A DNA stretch of 64,000 nucleotides from Rana temporaria. Taxonomy: Eukaryota > Chordata > Amphibia > Anura > Ranidae. The position numbers and the translations under genes are program-made. The notes beneath the pieces are model-generated. The model worked only from the letters and a program-made list of their open reading frames with translations, made no database searches and had not been told where the DNA came from. The DNA lies in NCBI RefSeq assembly GCF_905171775.1, contig NC_053494.1, positions 48,393,981-48,457,980 of the forward strand, in the 5' to 3' direction. Positions within the stretch are counted from its first letter, which is position 1; each line of letters begins with the position of its first letter. This document shows positions 21,449 to 32,098 of the stretch, piece by piece.

Positions 21449-22333
21449 CCACTTAAGCCCCGGACCAAAATGCAGCTAAAGGCCCAGGCCAGGTTTTGCG
21501 ATTCGGCTCTGCGTTGCTTTAACAGACAATTGCGCGGTCGTGCGACGTGGCTCCCAAACAAAATTGAGGTCCTTTTTTTCCCACAAATAGAGCTTTCTTT
21601 TGGTGGTATTTGATCACCTCTACAGTTTTTATTTTTTGCGCTATAATCAAAAATAGAGTGACAGTTTTGAAAAAAATGCAATATTTTTTACTTTTTTCTA
21701 TAATAAATATCCCCCAAAAATATATAAAAAAAATAAAATTTTCCTCAGTTTAGGCCGGTACGTATTCTTCTACATATTTTTGGTAAAAAAAAACGCAATA
21801 ATCGTTTATCGGTTGGTTTGCACACAATTTATAGCGTTTACAAAATAGGGGATAGTTTTATTGCATTTTTATTAATGATTTTTTTTTTTACTACTAATGG
21901 CGGCGATCAGCGATTTTTTTCGTGACTGTGACATTATGGCGGACACTTCGGACAATTTTAACACATTTTTGGGACCATTGTCATTTTCACAGCAAAAAAT
22001 GCATTTAAATTGCATTGTTTATTGTGAAAATGACAGTTGCAGTTTGGGAGTTAACCACAGGGGGCGCTGAAGGAGTTATGTTTCAACCTAGTGTGTGTTT
22101 ACAACTGTAGGGGGGATGTGGCTGTAGGTCTGACGTCATCGATTGTGTCTCCCTATAAAAGGGATGACACGATCAATGACGGAGCCACAGTAAAGAACGG
22201 GGAAGCCGTGTTTACATACAGCTCTCCCCGTTCTTCAGCTCCAGGGAGCGATCGCAAGGGGGTGGCTAGAAACGAATAGCCGCCCCCTAATCCCGGTTCG
22301 CTCCCAGACGATTTCTGACCGCCGCATGTATCG
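21449..22333. mobile_element. TTAA-flanked frog repeat nested in Tc1, right end deleted
   Basis: TTAA at 21445-21448 is the natural TTAA of the Tc1 subterminal sequence (copy 2 has it uninterrupted). The element starts CCACTTAAGCCCCGGACC. Its interior (CACAAATAGAGCTTTC, GGCGGCGATCAGCG, GGGGGCGCTGAAGG, CCTATAAAAGGGATG) is a repeat I know from frogs. The family's normal right end, an inverse of TTAACCACTT, is missing: the copy stops after CCGCCGCATGTATCG and rejoins Tc1 at GTTAGATTTTATTTCC. So a deletion removed the element's right end together with flanking Tc1. Confidence 0.7.
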
Positions 22334-22571
22334 TTAAGTTAGATTTTATTTCCATCATTTACACTTTCAAAATTACAGAAAACAAAAAAATGGTGTCTGC
22401 AAAAGTTTGGGCACCCTGCAGAATTTATAGCATGCACTGCCCCCTTTGCAAAGCTGAGACCTGCCAGTGTCATGGATTGTTCTCAATCATCGTCTGGGAA
22501 GACCAGGTGATGTAAATCTCAAAGGTTTTAAATGCCCAGACTCATTTGACCTTGCCCCAACAATCAGCACC

Positions 22572-23585
22572 ATGGGTTCTTCTAAGCAGTTGTCTAGAAA
22601 ACTGAAAATAGTTGAGGCTCACAAAGCTGGAGAAGCTATAAGAAGATAGCAAAGCGTTTTCAGATGTCAATATCCTCTGTTCGGAATGTAATTAAGAAAT
22701 GGCAGTCATCAGGAACAGTGGAAGTTAAAGCAAGATCTGGAAGACCAAGAAAAATATCAGACAGAACAGCTCGCAGGATTGTGAGAAAAGCAAAACCCAC
22801 GTTTGACTGCACGATCCCTCCAGAAAGATCTGGCAGACACTGGAGTTGTGGTACACTATTCCACTATAAAGAGGTACTTGTACAAATATGGTCTTCATGG
22901 AAGAGTCATCAGAAGAAAACCTCTTCTACGTCCTCACCACAAAAATCAGCGTTTGAACTTTGCAAATGAACATATAGACAAGCCTGATGCATTTTGGAAA
23001 AAAGTTCTGTGGACCGATGAGGTTAAAATATAACTTTTTGGCCGGAATGAGCAAAGGTACGTTTGGAGAAGAAAGGGCACAGAATTTAATGAAAAGAACC
23101 TCTGTCCAACTGTTAAGCATGGGGGTTGATCAATTCTGCTTTGGGGTTGTATTGCAGGCAGTGGCACAGGGAACATTTCATGAGTAGAAGGAAAAATGGA
23201 TTCAATAAAATTTCACCAAATTTTGGATGATAACTTGATGCCATCTGTGTAAAAGCTGAAGTTAAAGAGAGGATGGCTTCTACAAATGGATAATGATCTT
23301 AAACACACCTCAAAATCCACGGGGGATTACATCAAGAGGCGTAAACTGAAGGTTTTGCCATGGCCTTCACAATCTCCTGACCTCAACATAATTGAAAATC
23401 TATGGATAGACCTTAAAAGAGCAGTGCGTGACAGACAGCCCAGAAATCTCAAAGAACTGGAAGACTTTTGTAAGGAATAATGGGCAAAGATACCTCAAAC
23501 AAGAATTGAAAGACTCTTGGCTGGCTACAAAAAGCGTTTACAAGCTGTGATACTTGCCAAAGGGGGCAGGTACAAGATATTAACT
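22572..23585 (+). pseudogene. Tc1-like DD34E transposase, copy 1, broken
   Basis: Mobilises its own Tc1 family by DDE-type strand transfer at TA. From ATG 22572 the frame starts MGSSKQLSRKLKIVEAHKAG, then loses one base near 22633 where copy 2 keeps AGEGYKKIAK. The first helix-turn-helix is followed by GRPRKIS (hook-like linker) and a second DNA-binding region. A 5-base deletion lies near 22793. The catalytic region shows TDEVKI followed by a stop (23032), DND (about 23290) and SPDLNIIENLW (about 23380). Length and order are those of a full Tc1 transposase of about 340 residues. Inactive. Confidence 0.85.
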
Positions 23586-23911
23586 CTGCAGGGTGCCCAA
23601 ACTTTCGCAGACGCCATTTTTTTGTTTTCTGTAATTTTGAAAGTGTAAATTATGGAAATAAAATAAAACTTTTTTGACATATTATAAGAATGTCTAATTT
23701 GTAATTTGATGCCTTTTGGAGATTTTTCCATCTTTCCTTGGCTTCGTTATGCACATTAATACAAATTTTTACCTGGGGTGCCCAAACTTTCGATCCCCAC
23801 TGTATACTGTGATATTGGGGGTGTTTAGCTCAAGTGATAGATGTGTTTTTGTGCAGTGAGTCAACGTCAGACAGGAGTTATAGTTAAGGTCCTGGTAGCC
23901 ATGTTTATTAA

Positions 23912-24775
23912 CCTCCTTATCGGTAATCCCGAGTCTGGCTCGGGGTGAATTTTTTATACCAAAAGCGGTATCCCCGAGCCAGACTCTGGATCGCATTACA
24001 GGATACAGGGGGAAGTTACTTACCTTGTCCCTGGATCCTGAGATGTGTCCCCACTGTGTGTGCGGACTCCTCCGCTGTGTCTCCTCGCTTGATTCACAGT
24101 GCTGCCGAGCTCTGTTCCCTGCGACGTTACGACGCACAGGGACGGAGTTTGGCGCCAAATTCAAAAAGTGAAAAACACAATACACATACAGTATACTGTA
24201 ATCTTACAGATTACAGTACTGTATGAAATAAATACACACCCCCTTTGTCTCTAGTGGTTAGTCCAGTGTTCTGCATGCAGTTTTATATAATAAAAACTGT
24301 TCTTTCTGCCTGGAAACTGGAGATTGTCCATAGCAACCAAAAAGTGTCCCTTTACATCAAAAGTGCTTTTAGACCAGCTAGAAAACAGCGATAATAAATT
24401 AGAATCACTTGCAGAATTGAGCGATATCGATTTGTGGGGAAATTCGTTATCAAACAATAAAAATAATGACAGCAACAATTCTGCAACTGAGCAAATTTCA
24501 GTGTTTTTGATTTGATAAGATATTGAATAATTTTTATTATAATTCCATTATTATTTGTTATAATTATTTATAGTTATTTATTATATTATAATTTATGATT
24601 TTGTGTTTCAAACTTTATCATACCCAGGATGTCTACTAGACTCTTGTTTGGGCAGATTTAAGTGAGTTATTCCTAAGAATTGCAGGCCTACAATATAAAA
24701 ACGCCAAATTTTCATGCAAAATAATTGTACCGCTTTGGGTACAAAATTCCAGACATAAAAATACCGCCAGGGAGG
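23912..24775. mobile_element. TTAA-flanked MITE (ACCTCCNTNNCGGTA ends)
   Basis: TTAA at 23908-23911 is followed by CCTCCTTATCGGTA. The right end TACCGCCAGGGAGG is followed by TTAG, a mutated TTAA (24776-24779). The left part has the inverted word CCCGAGTCTGGCTCGGGG / CCCCGAGCCAGACTC. The middle is AT-rich with hairpins (ACAGTATACTGTAATC..GATTACAGTACTGT). Small frames inside have no motif. piggyBac/Kolobok type by target only. Confidence 0.65.
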
Positions 24776-24779
24776 TTAG

Positions 24780-25199
24780 GGATGGGTTCACATCTAGGCC
24801 GCATATGGCTCACAGCAAGGGTCCAGTGCATCCCTAATCACCATTTCAGGTCAGATTTCAGCCCAAATGTTTTGCTGATTTCGGACTTGAAACGGACTAA
24901 AAGATGCACACCATGTGTAACATGGTGCCAGGTGGACCCCTCTCCCCACCGCCAATAAAATTATCTCCCTCTAACAATGTTCAGGGGTTCTTCTCCCTAA
25001 CAGCACTTGTCAGATTAGAATTCGATTGCTGTGTGTGTCATATGTATTTAATCAGTTAATTAATAAACTGAAATCTGGTATGTCAGCACGGCAGATAATC
25101 TTGTGGTTCTCAATGGATTTGGAACACAAGTGCAGTGATCATTGCAACCATGCAACCAATCATTCTCCAACTCTCTAACTGAAAGCCTGTACCTCTGTA
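24780..25199. other. Unassigned spacer
   Basis: No recognised feature apart from AGGCCGCATATGGC near 24797, which may be a decayed MITE end. Confidence 0.35.
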
Positions 25200-25678
25200 C
25201 AGGGATGGACTGGGACAGAAATTTGGCCCTGGACTTCATCCAGACTGGCCCACTTTGACAGTTCTCCCCCAATGGCTGCCGGACAACTCCCACACCCCCC
25301 CTCCAGCCATCCAAGCCCCCTCTCCCCCTTCACTAGCCACTAGCCGTTCTACTTTATTAGAGTAGAACGGCTGGTACTGGTACTCTTATAGGCAGTACCA
25401 GTGGGGAAGCTAGACATTATTTCACCTGTGGCAAAGAATCAGTTCGGTACCCCCCTTATGGGACAAGATTAGGCAGAAGTGAGAAACTCCCAGGCCATAG
25501 CTGTTGAGTCAGCTGTCTGCCCCCTCCCTCCATGCTCCTGTGTCGTCGTCCCTGCTTCTTTGTGAGGGAGAGACAGAGGAGTGGAGAGGGGCAGCAGTCC
25601 GCTGTCACTGAAGCCGGCCCACTGAGCTACCGGCCCACCGGTAAACTCCCTGTGGTCCCAATGGCCAGTCCATCCCTG
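25200..25678. mobile_element. hAT MITE (CAGGGATGGACTGGG ends)
   Basis: CAGGGATGGACTGGGAC at the left and GGCCAGTCCATCCCTG at the right are inverted repeats. CCTCTGTA flanks it exactly on both sides (25192-25199 and 25679-25686), a perfect 8-bp duplication. The interior has paired words CTACCGGCCCACCGG and TACTTTATTAGAGTAGAACGG. Non-coding. Confidence 0.85.
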
Positions 25679-25899
25679 CCTCTGTATAAGAAAAAAAGAT
25701 CAGGGAGTCTACAATGAGTTGACCACTATGTACAAAACAGAGACCTCCATTCCCCATCACTTATTGACCAATCGCACGCCTCAGGAACGTCAAGCATTGG
25801 AATCCTTGGAAACTCTAAAATCATAATCAGACTCGCTGTCAAGGGCGGTGGCATTGTGTTACAAATTAGATCTGATTACCTTTTAAAGAACACCACTTA

Positions 25900-26137
25900 G
25901 GCCGCGTACACACGGTCGGACAAAACCGATGAGAATGGACCGAGGTTTCATCGGTCCAAACCGACCGTGTGTATAGCCCATCGGTCTGTTGTCCTTCGGT
26001 CCAAAATTTTAAAACATGCTTTAATCGAACCGATGGCCCGCTGCACATCAGACAATCAGGCCACTTCAGTGGTGAACCGATGGAAATGGCCCGTCGGACC
26101 ATTCTCATCGGTTTGGAACAACCGTGTGTACGCGGCC
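25900..26137. mobile_element. Harbinger-type MITE, CGATCGGT word subfamily, inside the RT
   Basis: Ends GGCCGCGTACACACGGTCGG and GTGTGTACGCGGCC with TTA on both sides (25897-25899, 26138-26140). The interior is ACCGATGAGAATGG, CATCGGTCCAAACCGACC and CCCATCGGTCTG. It is a shortened (238-bp) but complete copy that splits the RT N-terminal region. Confidence 0.85.
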
Positions 26138-26160
26138 TTACTGTCTGACTCCAATACATA

Positions 26161-27280
26161 TGAGAAAGGCTTAAAAATTATCCTTTATGAACATTCACTA
26201 ACAAACCCAAACAAATATTGGCTGAAGCACAGGCTGAGGGAATCCTTAGCAAAACAGAGGCATCTTTTTTTCATAGGAAATGTTTTAAAGTGCCCTATTT
26301 TTTGTATAGAAGTGGTAAAAATCCACCAGGATGTCCACCAGCTGTTCCCTTTATATTGACAACTTTCTTCAACCTATTACAGGGGCTCTTCTTCATATAT
26401 TAGAGAGGGCTCTCATCTTTTAGTGTTAATATGTCCCTACACATGGGAACCATCCTACCTATGGGTCTTGTTGGACGTCTGTTCTTTATACACCTCAATA
26501 CCACATGCAGTGGGTCTCCAGGCTGTGGCTCATTTTCTTGCTCAGGATTCCTCCCTTAATACCAAGCAGACCGAGTTCATTCTTAGGGCCACTCAGTTTT
26601 GCTTGGAGCACAATTATTTCCGCTTTTAAGGAGACTACTTTCTCCAGAAGCAGGGCACAGCTATGGGGCAAATTGTGCCCCTAGTTATGCCAACTTGACC
26701 ATGGCTATGGGAGACCAGGTGTGTCTGGAAAAACAATCCCAAAGAATTTGTGTCAGACTGCAATGCTAACAACTGTGCCTTACATTCACCTCAGTAGTTG
26801 ATCCTTCATGCCTGTGTTTCCTGGATCTGGACCTGACTTATAATAATTCAACCATAATTGCAAAAAATTATACAAAGCCTACGACCGGGAACTCATTCCT
26901 CCACTTCTCCAGCTGCCATCACCTTAGATAGGTCTGAAATGTCCCTAAAAGTAAACTCTACCACCCGAGGCATAACTGCACTGGACTGGAAGATTACCAA
27001 TAACAAGGTACAATACTAAAGAATACATTTTTGGCATAGGGATATATTACGGAACTGATCAATGAGGCTTACTCCATCTATTTAAATGATAATACATACT
27101 TCCTCCCCCGACCATTAGATTTGTCACCCAATATCATGTGGCACATTAAGATGAAGAACATTTTCACAAAGCATTGTTTCATTCTCACCCAGGACCCTCA
27201 TCTAACACCATTGATTCCACCAATTTTTTACCGGCAAAAAAATCATGAAATTTACTGATGACATATATCTGTGACCCACA
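26161..27280 (+). pseudogene. Penelope-like reverse transcriptase, broken
   Basis: This domain copies element RNA at a nicked target. SDSNTYEKGLKIILYEH begins a frame after the MITE. At 26455-26500 LLDVCSLYTSIPH matches the first catalytic block (DVxSLYTSIP) of Penelope-type RTs. LEHNYFRF, then a stop, then GDYFLQKQGTAMGQ (about 26630-26670) matches the following block. A YxDD-like motif is not clear in the remainder, and stops and frameshifts are frequent. It is preceded by the N-terminal piece at 25740-25890. Family assignment is from motif order and the downstream GIY-YIG, not from a search. Confidence 0.7.
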
Positions 27281-27346
27281 TCCCAGCAGCACTCACACTC
27301 TTGATTCCTCTCCAGAATACCCCTCATAGACTGCAGACATGATAAA

Positions 27347-27725
27347 AGACAAGAGATGGTCAGAGATTGCAGACATGGAACAGTAAGTAGTCAGAGGATG
27401 TGCAGAGAACACAGGAGGTGGCCAGAGAATGCGGACAGGATAAAGGCGGTGGTCAAAGGATGCAGACATGGTACAGGAGGTGGTCAGAGGATGCACACAG
27501 GATACAGGAGGTGGTCAGACGATGTGGACAGGATACAGGAGGTGGTCAGAGGATGCAGACAGGATACAGGAGGCGGTCAGAGGCTGCGGAAATTGTACAG
27601 GTGGTGGTAAGAGGGTGTGGACAGAATACAGTAAGTGGACAGAGGATGTGGACAGGATACAGGAGGTCATGGTACAGGTGGTGGTCAGAGGGTGTGGACA
27701 GAATATAGTAAGTGGACAGTGCACT
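27347..27725 (+). repeat. Minisatellite, 31-bp period
   Basis: TGGTCAGAGGATGC starts recur at 27481, 27512 and 27543, exactly 31 apart; flanking units are more diverged (GGCCAGAGAATGCGG, GGTCAGAGGGTGTGG). The unit contains GGACAGGATACAGGAGG. Because 31 is not a multiple of three, all three frames stay open. This explains the long repetitive frames at 27356-28118 and their minus-strand mirrors, which are not genes. Confidence 0.9.
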
Positions 27726-27949
27726 GCTCCACTGCACTGTCCACACCATAAGGCTGCTGGAATTTTAAATGCCAGAGGGGGGAAATGCAGCGGGCGCGGG
27801 CAGGTCGATCGGCACGGACTTGGGATCAGATCATCTCAGGGATTTCTGAAATTGCGCATGCGCAGTTCTCACCTGAACCTGTTGCAGCCATGTTTACACC
27901 ATCGGCCAATACAGGCATTTACAGGCAGGAGAAAAAGTGCCCTGTTTTT

Positions 27950-28654
27950 ACATGCTACCCGTAAATCTATGGGCGGTTCGCAACAATGGCATGTTTTGTT
28001 GCAAAAAAACATTGTGTCTTATGTGTTCACATGTCCCCCCATGGCAAGAAATCCTTTTCAGCCAATGGCAGAACCTTTATCATCAACTCTTTTTTCAATT
28101 GTTCCAAAACACATGTAGTATATTGCCTATCCTGTCTGTGCAGTATGCTCTACAAGGCCGATCCTCCCTATAGGCTCACTATGCAAGCCGCTTAGGGCCC
28201 CGCAAAGCTGTGAAGGGCCCCCAAATTACTAGAGGCCCCGCCTGGTGAGAAGTTATTTTCGCCCCCTCACCCCGCATCTAAACTCGCTGGCTGAGTCATT
28301 TCCGACAGCAGAACACCATATCCCCCCACTTCTCAAGTTTCTTTAATGTGACATGTCACTGTCGTCAGCGCCCCCCGCTTCTCATTTTTAATGTGCCATG
28401 TCATTTTGCTTAGGGCCCCAGGGAGGTCAGGATCGGCTCTACATTGGCCAAACCATCAGGACCCTACATGTCAGATTTGGAGAGCACAAACTTTTTGTTC
28501 AGAAAGGCAATCCAGTGTCCCACAACATTTTTCTGAACATCACAAAAAATCTGCAAGTGATCTTAAAGTATGGATCATTGAGTCCATACCCAAAAAATAC
28601 TCACCACTTTCCAACGATTGTGTAAACAGGAAACTGTTTGGTTTTACACTTTAG
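27950..28654 (+). pseudogene. Penelope-like GIY-YIG endonuclease region, split by a hAT MITE
   Basis: The GIY-YIG domain nicks the target to prime insertion. HVVYCLSCLCSMLY ends at the left edge of the insertion (28155-28435), and IGQTIRTLHVRFGEHK continues at the right edge. Across the duplicated site the reading gives the LYIGQT core, followed by the conserved R..FGEH block and VSHNIF. The cysteine pattern before the core is typical of the family. The frame stops and shifts after about 28640. Inactive. Confidence 0.75.
28155..28435. mobile_element. hAT-type MITE inside the GIY-YIG region
   Basis: GCTCTACA occurs at 28147-28154 and 28436-28443, a perfect 8-bp duplication. The ends AGGCCGATCCTCCC and GGGAGGTCAGGATCG are imperfect inverted repeats. 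TTAGGGCCCC recurs near both ends. Removing it and one duplicate restores the host reading frame locally, which confirms the borders. Confidence 0.8.
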
Positions 28655-29017
28655 ATACTTTGATCTCCTACAAATCCCCCAGGTCTGTCAACAGAAACAA
28701 ATATGGAGTAAAACCCAGTTGTCAACAACACTTTTGAACAATCCAGATATAAAAATCAAGTAGAAACAAAGAGTAAGGAAACAAAGAAAAAAAAAGGAAA
28801 TAGAGAAAATGAGAGGGGGGGGGGGTATATAGAGGAAAGTATAGACACCGAAGAGGTGGTAAGACAGGGAGGTTAATTGGTGTTTAGGAAGATGAGAGAA
28901 TATGATTGGCCCAGGGGTCCCAAATAGCATCAAATTTCTTAACTGTGTCTTGGGGAATACTAATTGCTTTTTCCTGGATTTCATGATTATTTTTATCCTT
29001 ATATTCTTCAACTTTTT

Positions 29018-29206
29018 CTCAGTCATTTTTATTTTTATTTTTATTTTTATTTTCATCTTTATTTTCATCTTTATTTTTTTTATTCATTCTTTATTTTAAT
29101 TGTATCTCTATTTTTATTTTTATTATGGGTTTTATTTTTATTTATTATTTTTTTCAATTTTTTTTATCTTATTTGTATCTTTATTTTTATTTTATTTAAC
29201 ACCATT
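29018..29206 (+). repeat. T-rich simple repeat (TTTTTA/TTTTCA)n
   Basis: Repeated ATTTTTATTTTT and TTTATTTTCATC units in the presumed 3' region of the Penelope-like element. They produce a low-complexity frame of F, I, Y and L residues (28902-29458) that is not a protein gene. Confidence 0.85.
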
Positions 29207-29430
29207 TACAATTTTTATCCCCTTCTATTAAACTTTCTAGCACTGTGTATTATTTCTACATATTTTTTAACCTGCAATATAGTGTTACTGCAATCAGATA
29301 TCAGTTGGATAATTTTGTATTCGTCTTCTTTCCACCAAGCTTGCAATTGCAAGTGTATGCATTTGTGCATAATTCATTTGGCTTGGTTCTGGGTCAGCCT
29401 ATATAAGACTGACACTTGCACCAGCCAATC

Positions 29431-29470
29431 AGGTCTGAGGAAAAAGCGGAAACTTTGAAATGCGTTACCT
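29431..29470 (+). ncRNA. Hammerhead-ribozyme-like motif in the Penelope-like element
   Basis: Stem I: AGGT (29431-29434) pairs with ACCT (29467-29470). The box CTGAGGA (29435-29441) fits the hammerhead CUGANGA. After one extra A, AAAG (29443-29446) pairs with CTTT (29453-29456), closing a CGGAAA loop (stem II). GAAA follows at 29457-29460, then TGCGTT, compatible with a minimal helix III and the UH cleavage site. Hammerheads in Penelope-like elements act as self-cleaving RNAs, often as dimers because helix III is tiny. All core bases are present; the extra A after the first box is non-canonical and may weaken activity. Confidence 0.55.
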
Positions 29471-29699
29471 AACACGTCACGTCTGGTCCAGGGCTCTGAG
29501 TGTGTTCCAAATTTGTTACCATACCGTCGGGCTGGATCCAGAGCTCTAGCTATTATCCTACTGGCTTTGGATTTTGTAATACATGCCTGTTGATCTTTAT
29601 CGTCATGTGAGTAGCTATTTGGCTGTTTTAAAAAGCCTGGTATGTTTTTACTGCTAAACTTAGATTGGCGCACTTTTTTTGCTCTTATACCTTACCTCC

Positions 29700-31818
29700 G
29701 TATGGATATAGAGCTGGAATAAAAGTCTTTAAGAACCCAACATGGCATCCATGATCCAGTGATCATGGTTGCAGTGCTTCTCAGGCTTAATAATAAAGCG
29801 GGTTGGAAAGTCTTAGTAAGCTGCTGTCCAGCAGGGAGGTAAATGGTCAACTTATTTCCCGGTCTTTTCACTTGATGGGCCATTGCTGGGCTCTGCCTCC
29901 CTTCCCTGTGCATATAAATCAGAAGGGAGCTCTGCTAAGAGAGTTCCAGCCAAGTGGGAGCAGGGACAGGCTGACAGCTGCCATGCAATTCAATTCTCCA
30001 GTATATCTCCAACCCGGAGGGGCTCTGCTTGTCCCTGCTTTAGCTATCTTTTCTTCCATCTATTCTCACTGGAGATTGCCTGTCTGATTAAACTGCTGAC
30101 ATGCCTGGGACTGCTGAGACCTGTAGTCCTACAACACACAGTGTGCTGCATGGGAAGGGAGGACACAAACAGCTAGCAAGATCTCGGATATTTCTTTTGG
30201 TTCCTCATTCCAGCAAAGCTGCTACATACCTTATCATGGAGGGGGGGTTACTGGGACTTGTAGCTATGGACTCTTACTAAGCAGGTATGCCAGGGGAAGA
30301 CACAAGCCTGTAGTTAGGGATGAGGGATGTTAGGAAAAGACTGCACTTAACGTTGAACTGTTATCTTGTGCTTCTCATCATGATTCACCATTTCTAGTAA
30401 AGGTTCTGAAATGTTTCCATGCCTGGTCTGAAGTTACTTAAAGGAGTGCATGGTGGTAATAGTGTATGGAAGAACAGGCCTGCAATGCACACAAGGCGTA
30501 AAGTGGTTATAAGCCATTGCTAGGGGCAACCAGAGCAAGACAAGAATGATATGACAGCCAGGCAGTGGCAGAGCGGTACCAGCAGGGGTGACGGGTCTCA
30601 TGCATAGTGTGAAGAGTGGTTCAGAGTCTACCTCCTAAGCAGTTGGTGCCCAAGTAACCAGGACTGGACCCACCTGACAAAGACCCTAGGGACCTAGCCA
30701 TATGGTACGGAATAGTTACGTATGCACAGATTGGGGTCCGCACTGGTTCCTTGCAGAACTCGCTGTGTCACTGGGAGATTTGTGGAACAGGACACTGCAA
30801 TGTGGGGTCTCCTTCAAAAAGTCACTCCCTGAGCAGTTGTATGTATCGTGGGATTGGCAGGCATGACAGCTTGAAGTTACAATACATGGACACCGGGGTG
30901 TACAGCTCGCTTTTAAGTCTGGGTGCCGCTATAATGTTGATGTCAGATGAATGCAGCCTTGCCTGGTCCCGGGCATTAATGAGCACGTACACCATAGAGT
31001 CTGGAGGAAGGAAAAGGGTAAGAGAGAGCAAATCTCTGTGTACACCGGGCCAGTCAGCCCTGCTCACAGGTGGACTTAGCCTTTACATTGTACACCCTTC
31101 TACAGAGCACAACAAAGGCAGATCACTACACTAACTACTGGTTCAGGTTTGCTACATCAAGATCATCTTCCTACAATTCGTCATCCAATGAGTAGTCTGG
31201 TGGTGGACAGAAGACATAGGAAAATACATTGCTGTACCAGATAATAAATAGAATTACAAATTGTTTCAAAGGCAAAACAGTAAATATACTGTATATACAT
31301 GTTGCCTGTGAATGTCTGGAGTTTTGCTTTAAAAACTGATATTTTTGGAGTTCCTAATGTTGCACAATGAGTTCATAGTTAATGTTTGCATGCCATATGC
31401 GTAATAAGAACATCAAAAAGGTTCTGATTGTTCTTCGCTTGCTCTATGAAGACTTCTATATATTGAGAACAAAGCAAAACACAATTATGCTAAGCATATA
31501 ATTACAACAATGAATTAATTATAGTACACGGTGCTTAGAAAGAAAACTGTGGAGTATGCTCTCATCCCCAAGATCAAACAACATATAATTTTTGCTCACT
31601 CTTAACATCTGCCAGTGCAGTGTGTAACACATTATATCGCACAAAGAAATGGAAGGTGTCGGCTATAGCAACCAATAACATTCTGATTGCCATAATTTCA
31701 GAACATGTTAAAAAATATAGGGGTACAGGCTGGATTCTGTACCAAAAATGTTGTACCATGCACTATTATAGGATACTGTCTTCCATATAATAAAATATCT
31801 GAATGAGAAGCTTCAGAC
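29700..31818. other. Unassigned sequence
   Basis: No domain or element ends recognised. A TATA-like CATATAAATC at about 29910 and a TTGGTGCCCAAG word at about 30640 raise the idea of an LTR and primer-binding site, but no matching second LTR or gag/pol is seen. The 127-codon frame at 30751-31134 has no motif. Confidence 0.3.
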
Positions 31819-31999
31819 TGTACTACTATCAGTGAAGTAAGAACACATCCTGGACTGCTGCACTCTGTGGAATGGCGTCTTTATTGTAAAAAATCAAATG
31901 CGATCTAGCATTATACAGTCAAAAAGTGGACAAAACATGAACAAAAATGGCTAACGTGTTTCACATCTTGAGATGCTTACTCATAGCTTTGAGTAAGCG

Positions 32000-32020
32000 T
32001 CTCAAGATGTGAAACGCGTT
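32000..32020 (+). ncRNA. Hammerhead-like core remnant
   Basis: TTGAGTAAGCG (from 31989) resembles the CTGATGAAGCG form of the first box in related repeats, and GAAACGCGTT (32011-32020) matches the second box with a minimal helix III. Two box positions differ from consensus, so it reads as a decayed ribozyme. The inverted arm carries a mirror copy. Confidence 0.3.
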
Positions 32021-32098
32021 AAGAATTGTGTCCTTGTTTTGTCCACTTTTTGACTGTATAATGCTGGATCGCATTTGATTTTATACAATAAAGATGTC

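Larger units (their letters stand above)
21402..23802 (+). mobile_element. Tc1-like transposon, GGGGATCGAAAG family, copy 1
   Basis: Ends CAGTGGGGATCGAAAG and CTTTCGATCCCCACTG lie between TA dinucleotides (21400-21401 and 23803-23804). Internal sequence matches copy 2 (39767-41379) throughout. A TTAA-type element (21449-22333) sits at the TTAA of the left subterminal region. About 90 bases of Tc1 following that site are deleted in comparison with copy 2. The transposase region is intact in extent but broken in frame. Confidence 0.85.
25690..29690 (+). mobile_element. Penelope-like retroelement, decayed and interrupted
   Basis: Order on the plus strand: N-terminal RT region (25740-25890, with CAGGAACGTCAAGCATTGG reading QERQALE in one frame), RT core (26420-26690), a variable middle, GIY-YIG endonuclease region (28100-28620), a 3' segment with T-rich DNA, a hammerhead-like motif (29431-29470), and a GGCGCACTTTTTTTGC tail (about 29667). 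RT plus C-terminal GIY-YIG is diagnostic of Penelope-like elements. Three later insertions or expansions break it: a MITE (25900-26137), a 31-bp minisatellite (27347-27725) and a hAT MITE (28155-28435). Outer ends and target duplication are not resolved. Confidence 0.75.

Noticed and set aside
27356..28118. Long repetitive plus-strand frames and minus-strand mirrors
   Set aside because: Produced by a 31-bp tandem array whose unit length keeps all frames open; no domain.
28902..29458. Membrane protein rich in F, I, Y and L
   Set aside because: Low-complexity T-rich simple repeat; the frame has no start context or domain.
30630..30670. tRNA primer-binding site of an LTR retrotransposon (TTGGTGCCCAAG)
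   Set aside because: No flanking LTR pair, polypurine tract or gag/pol reading was found.
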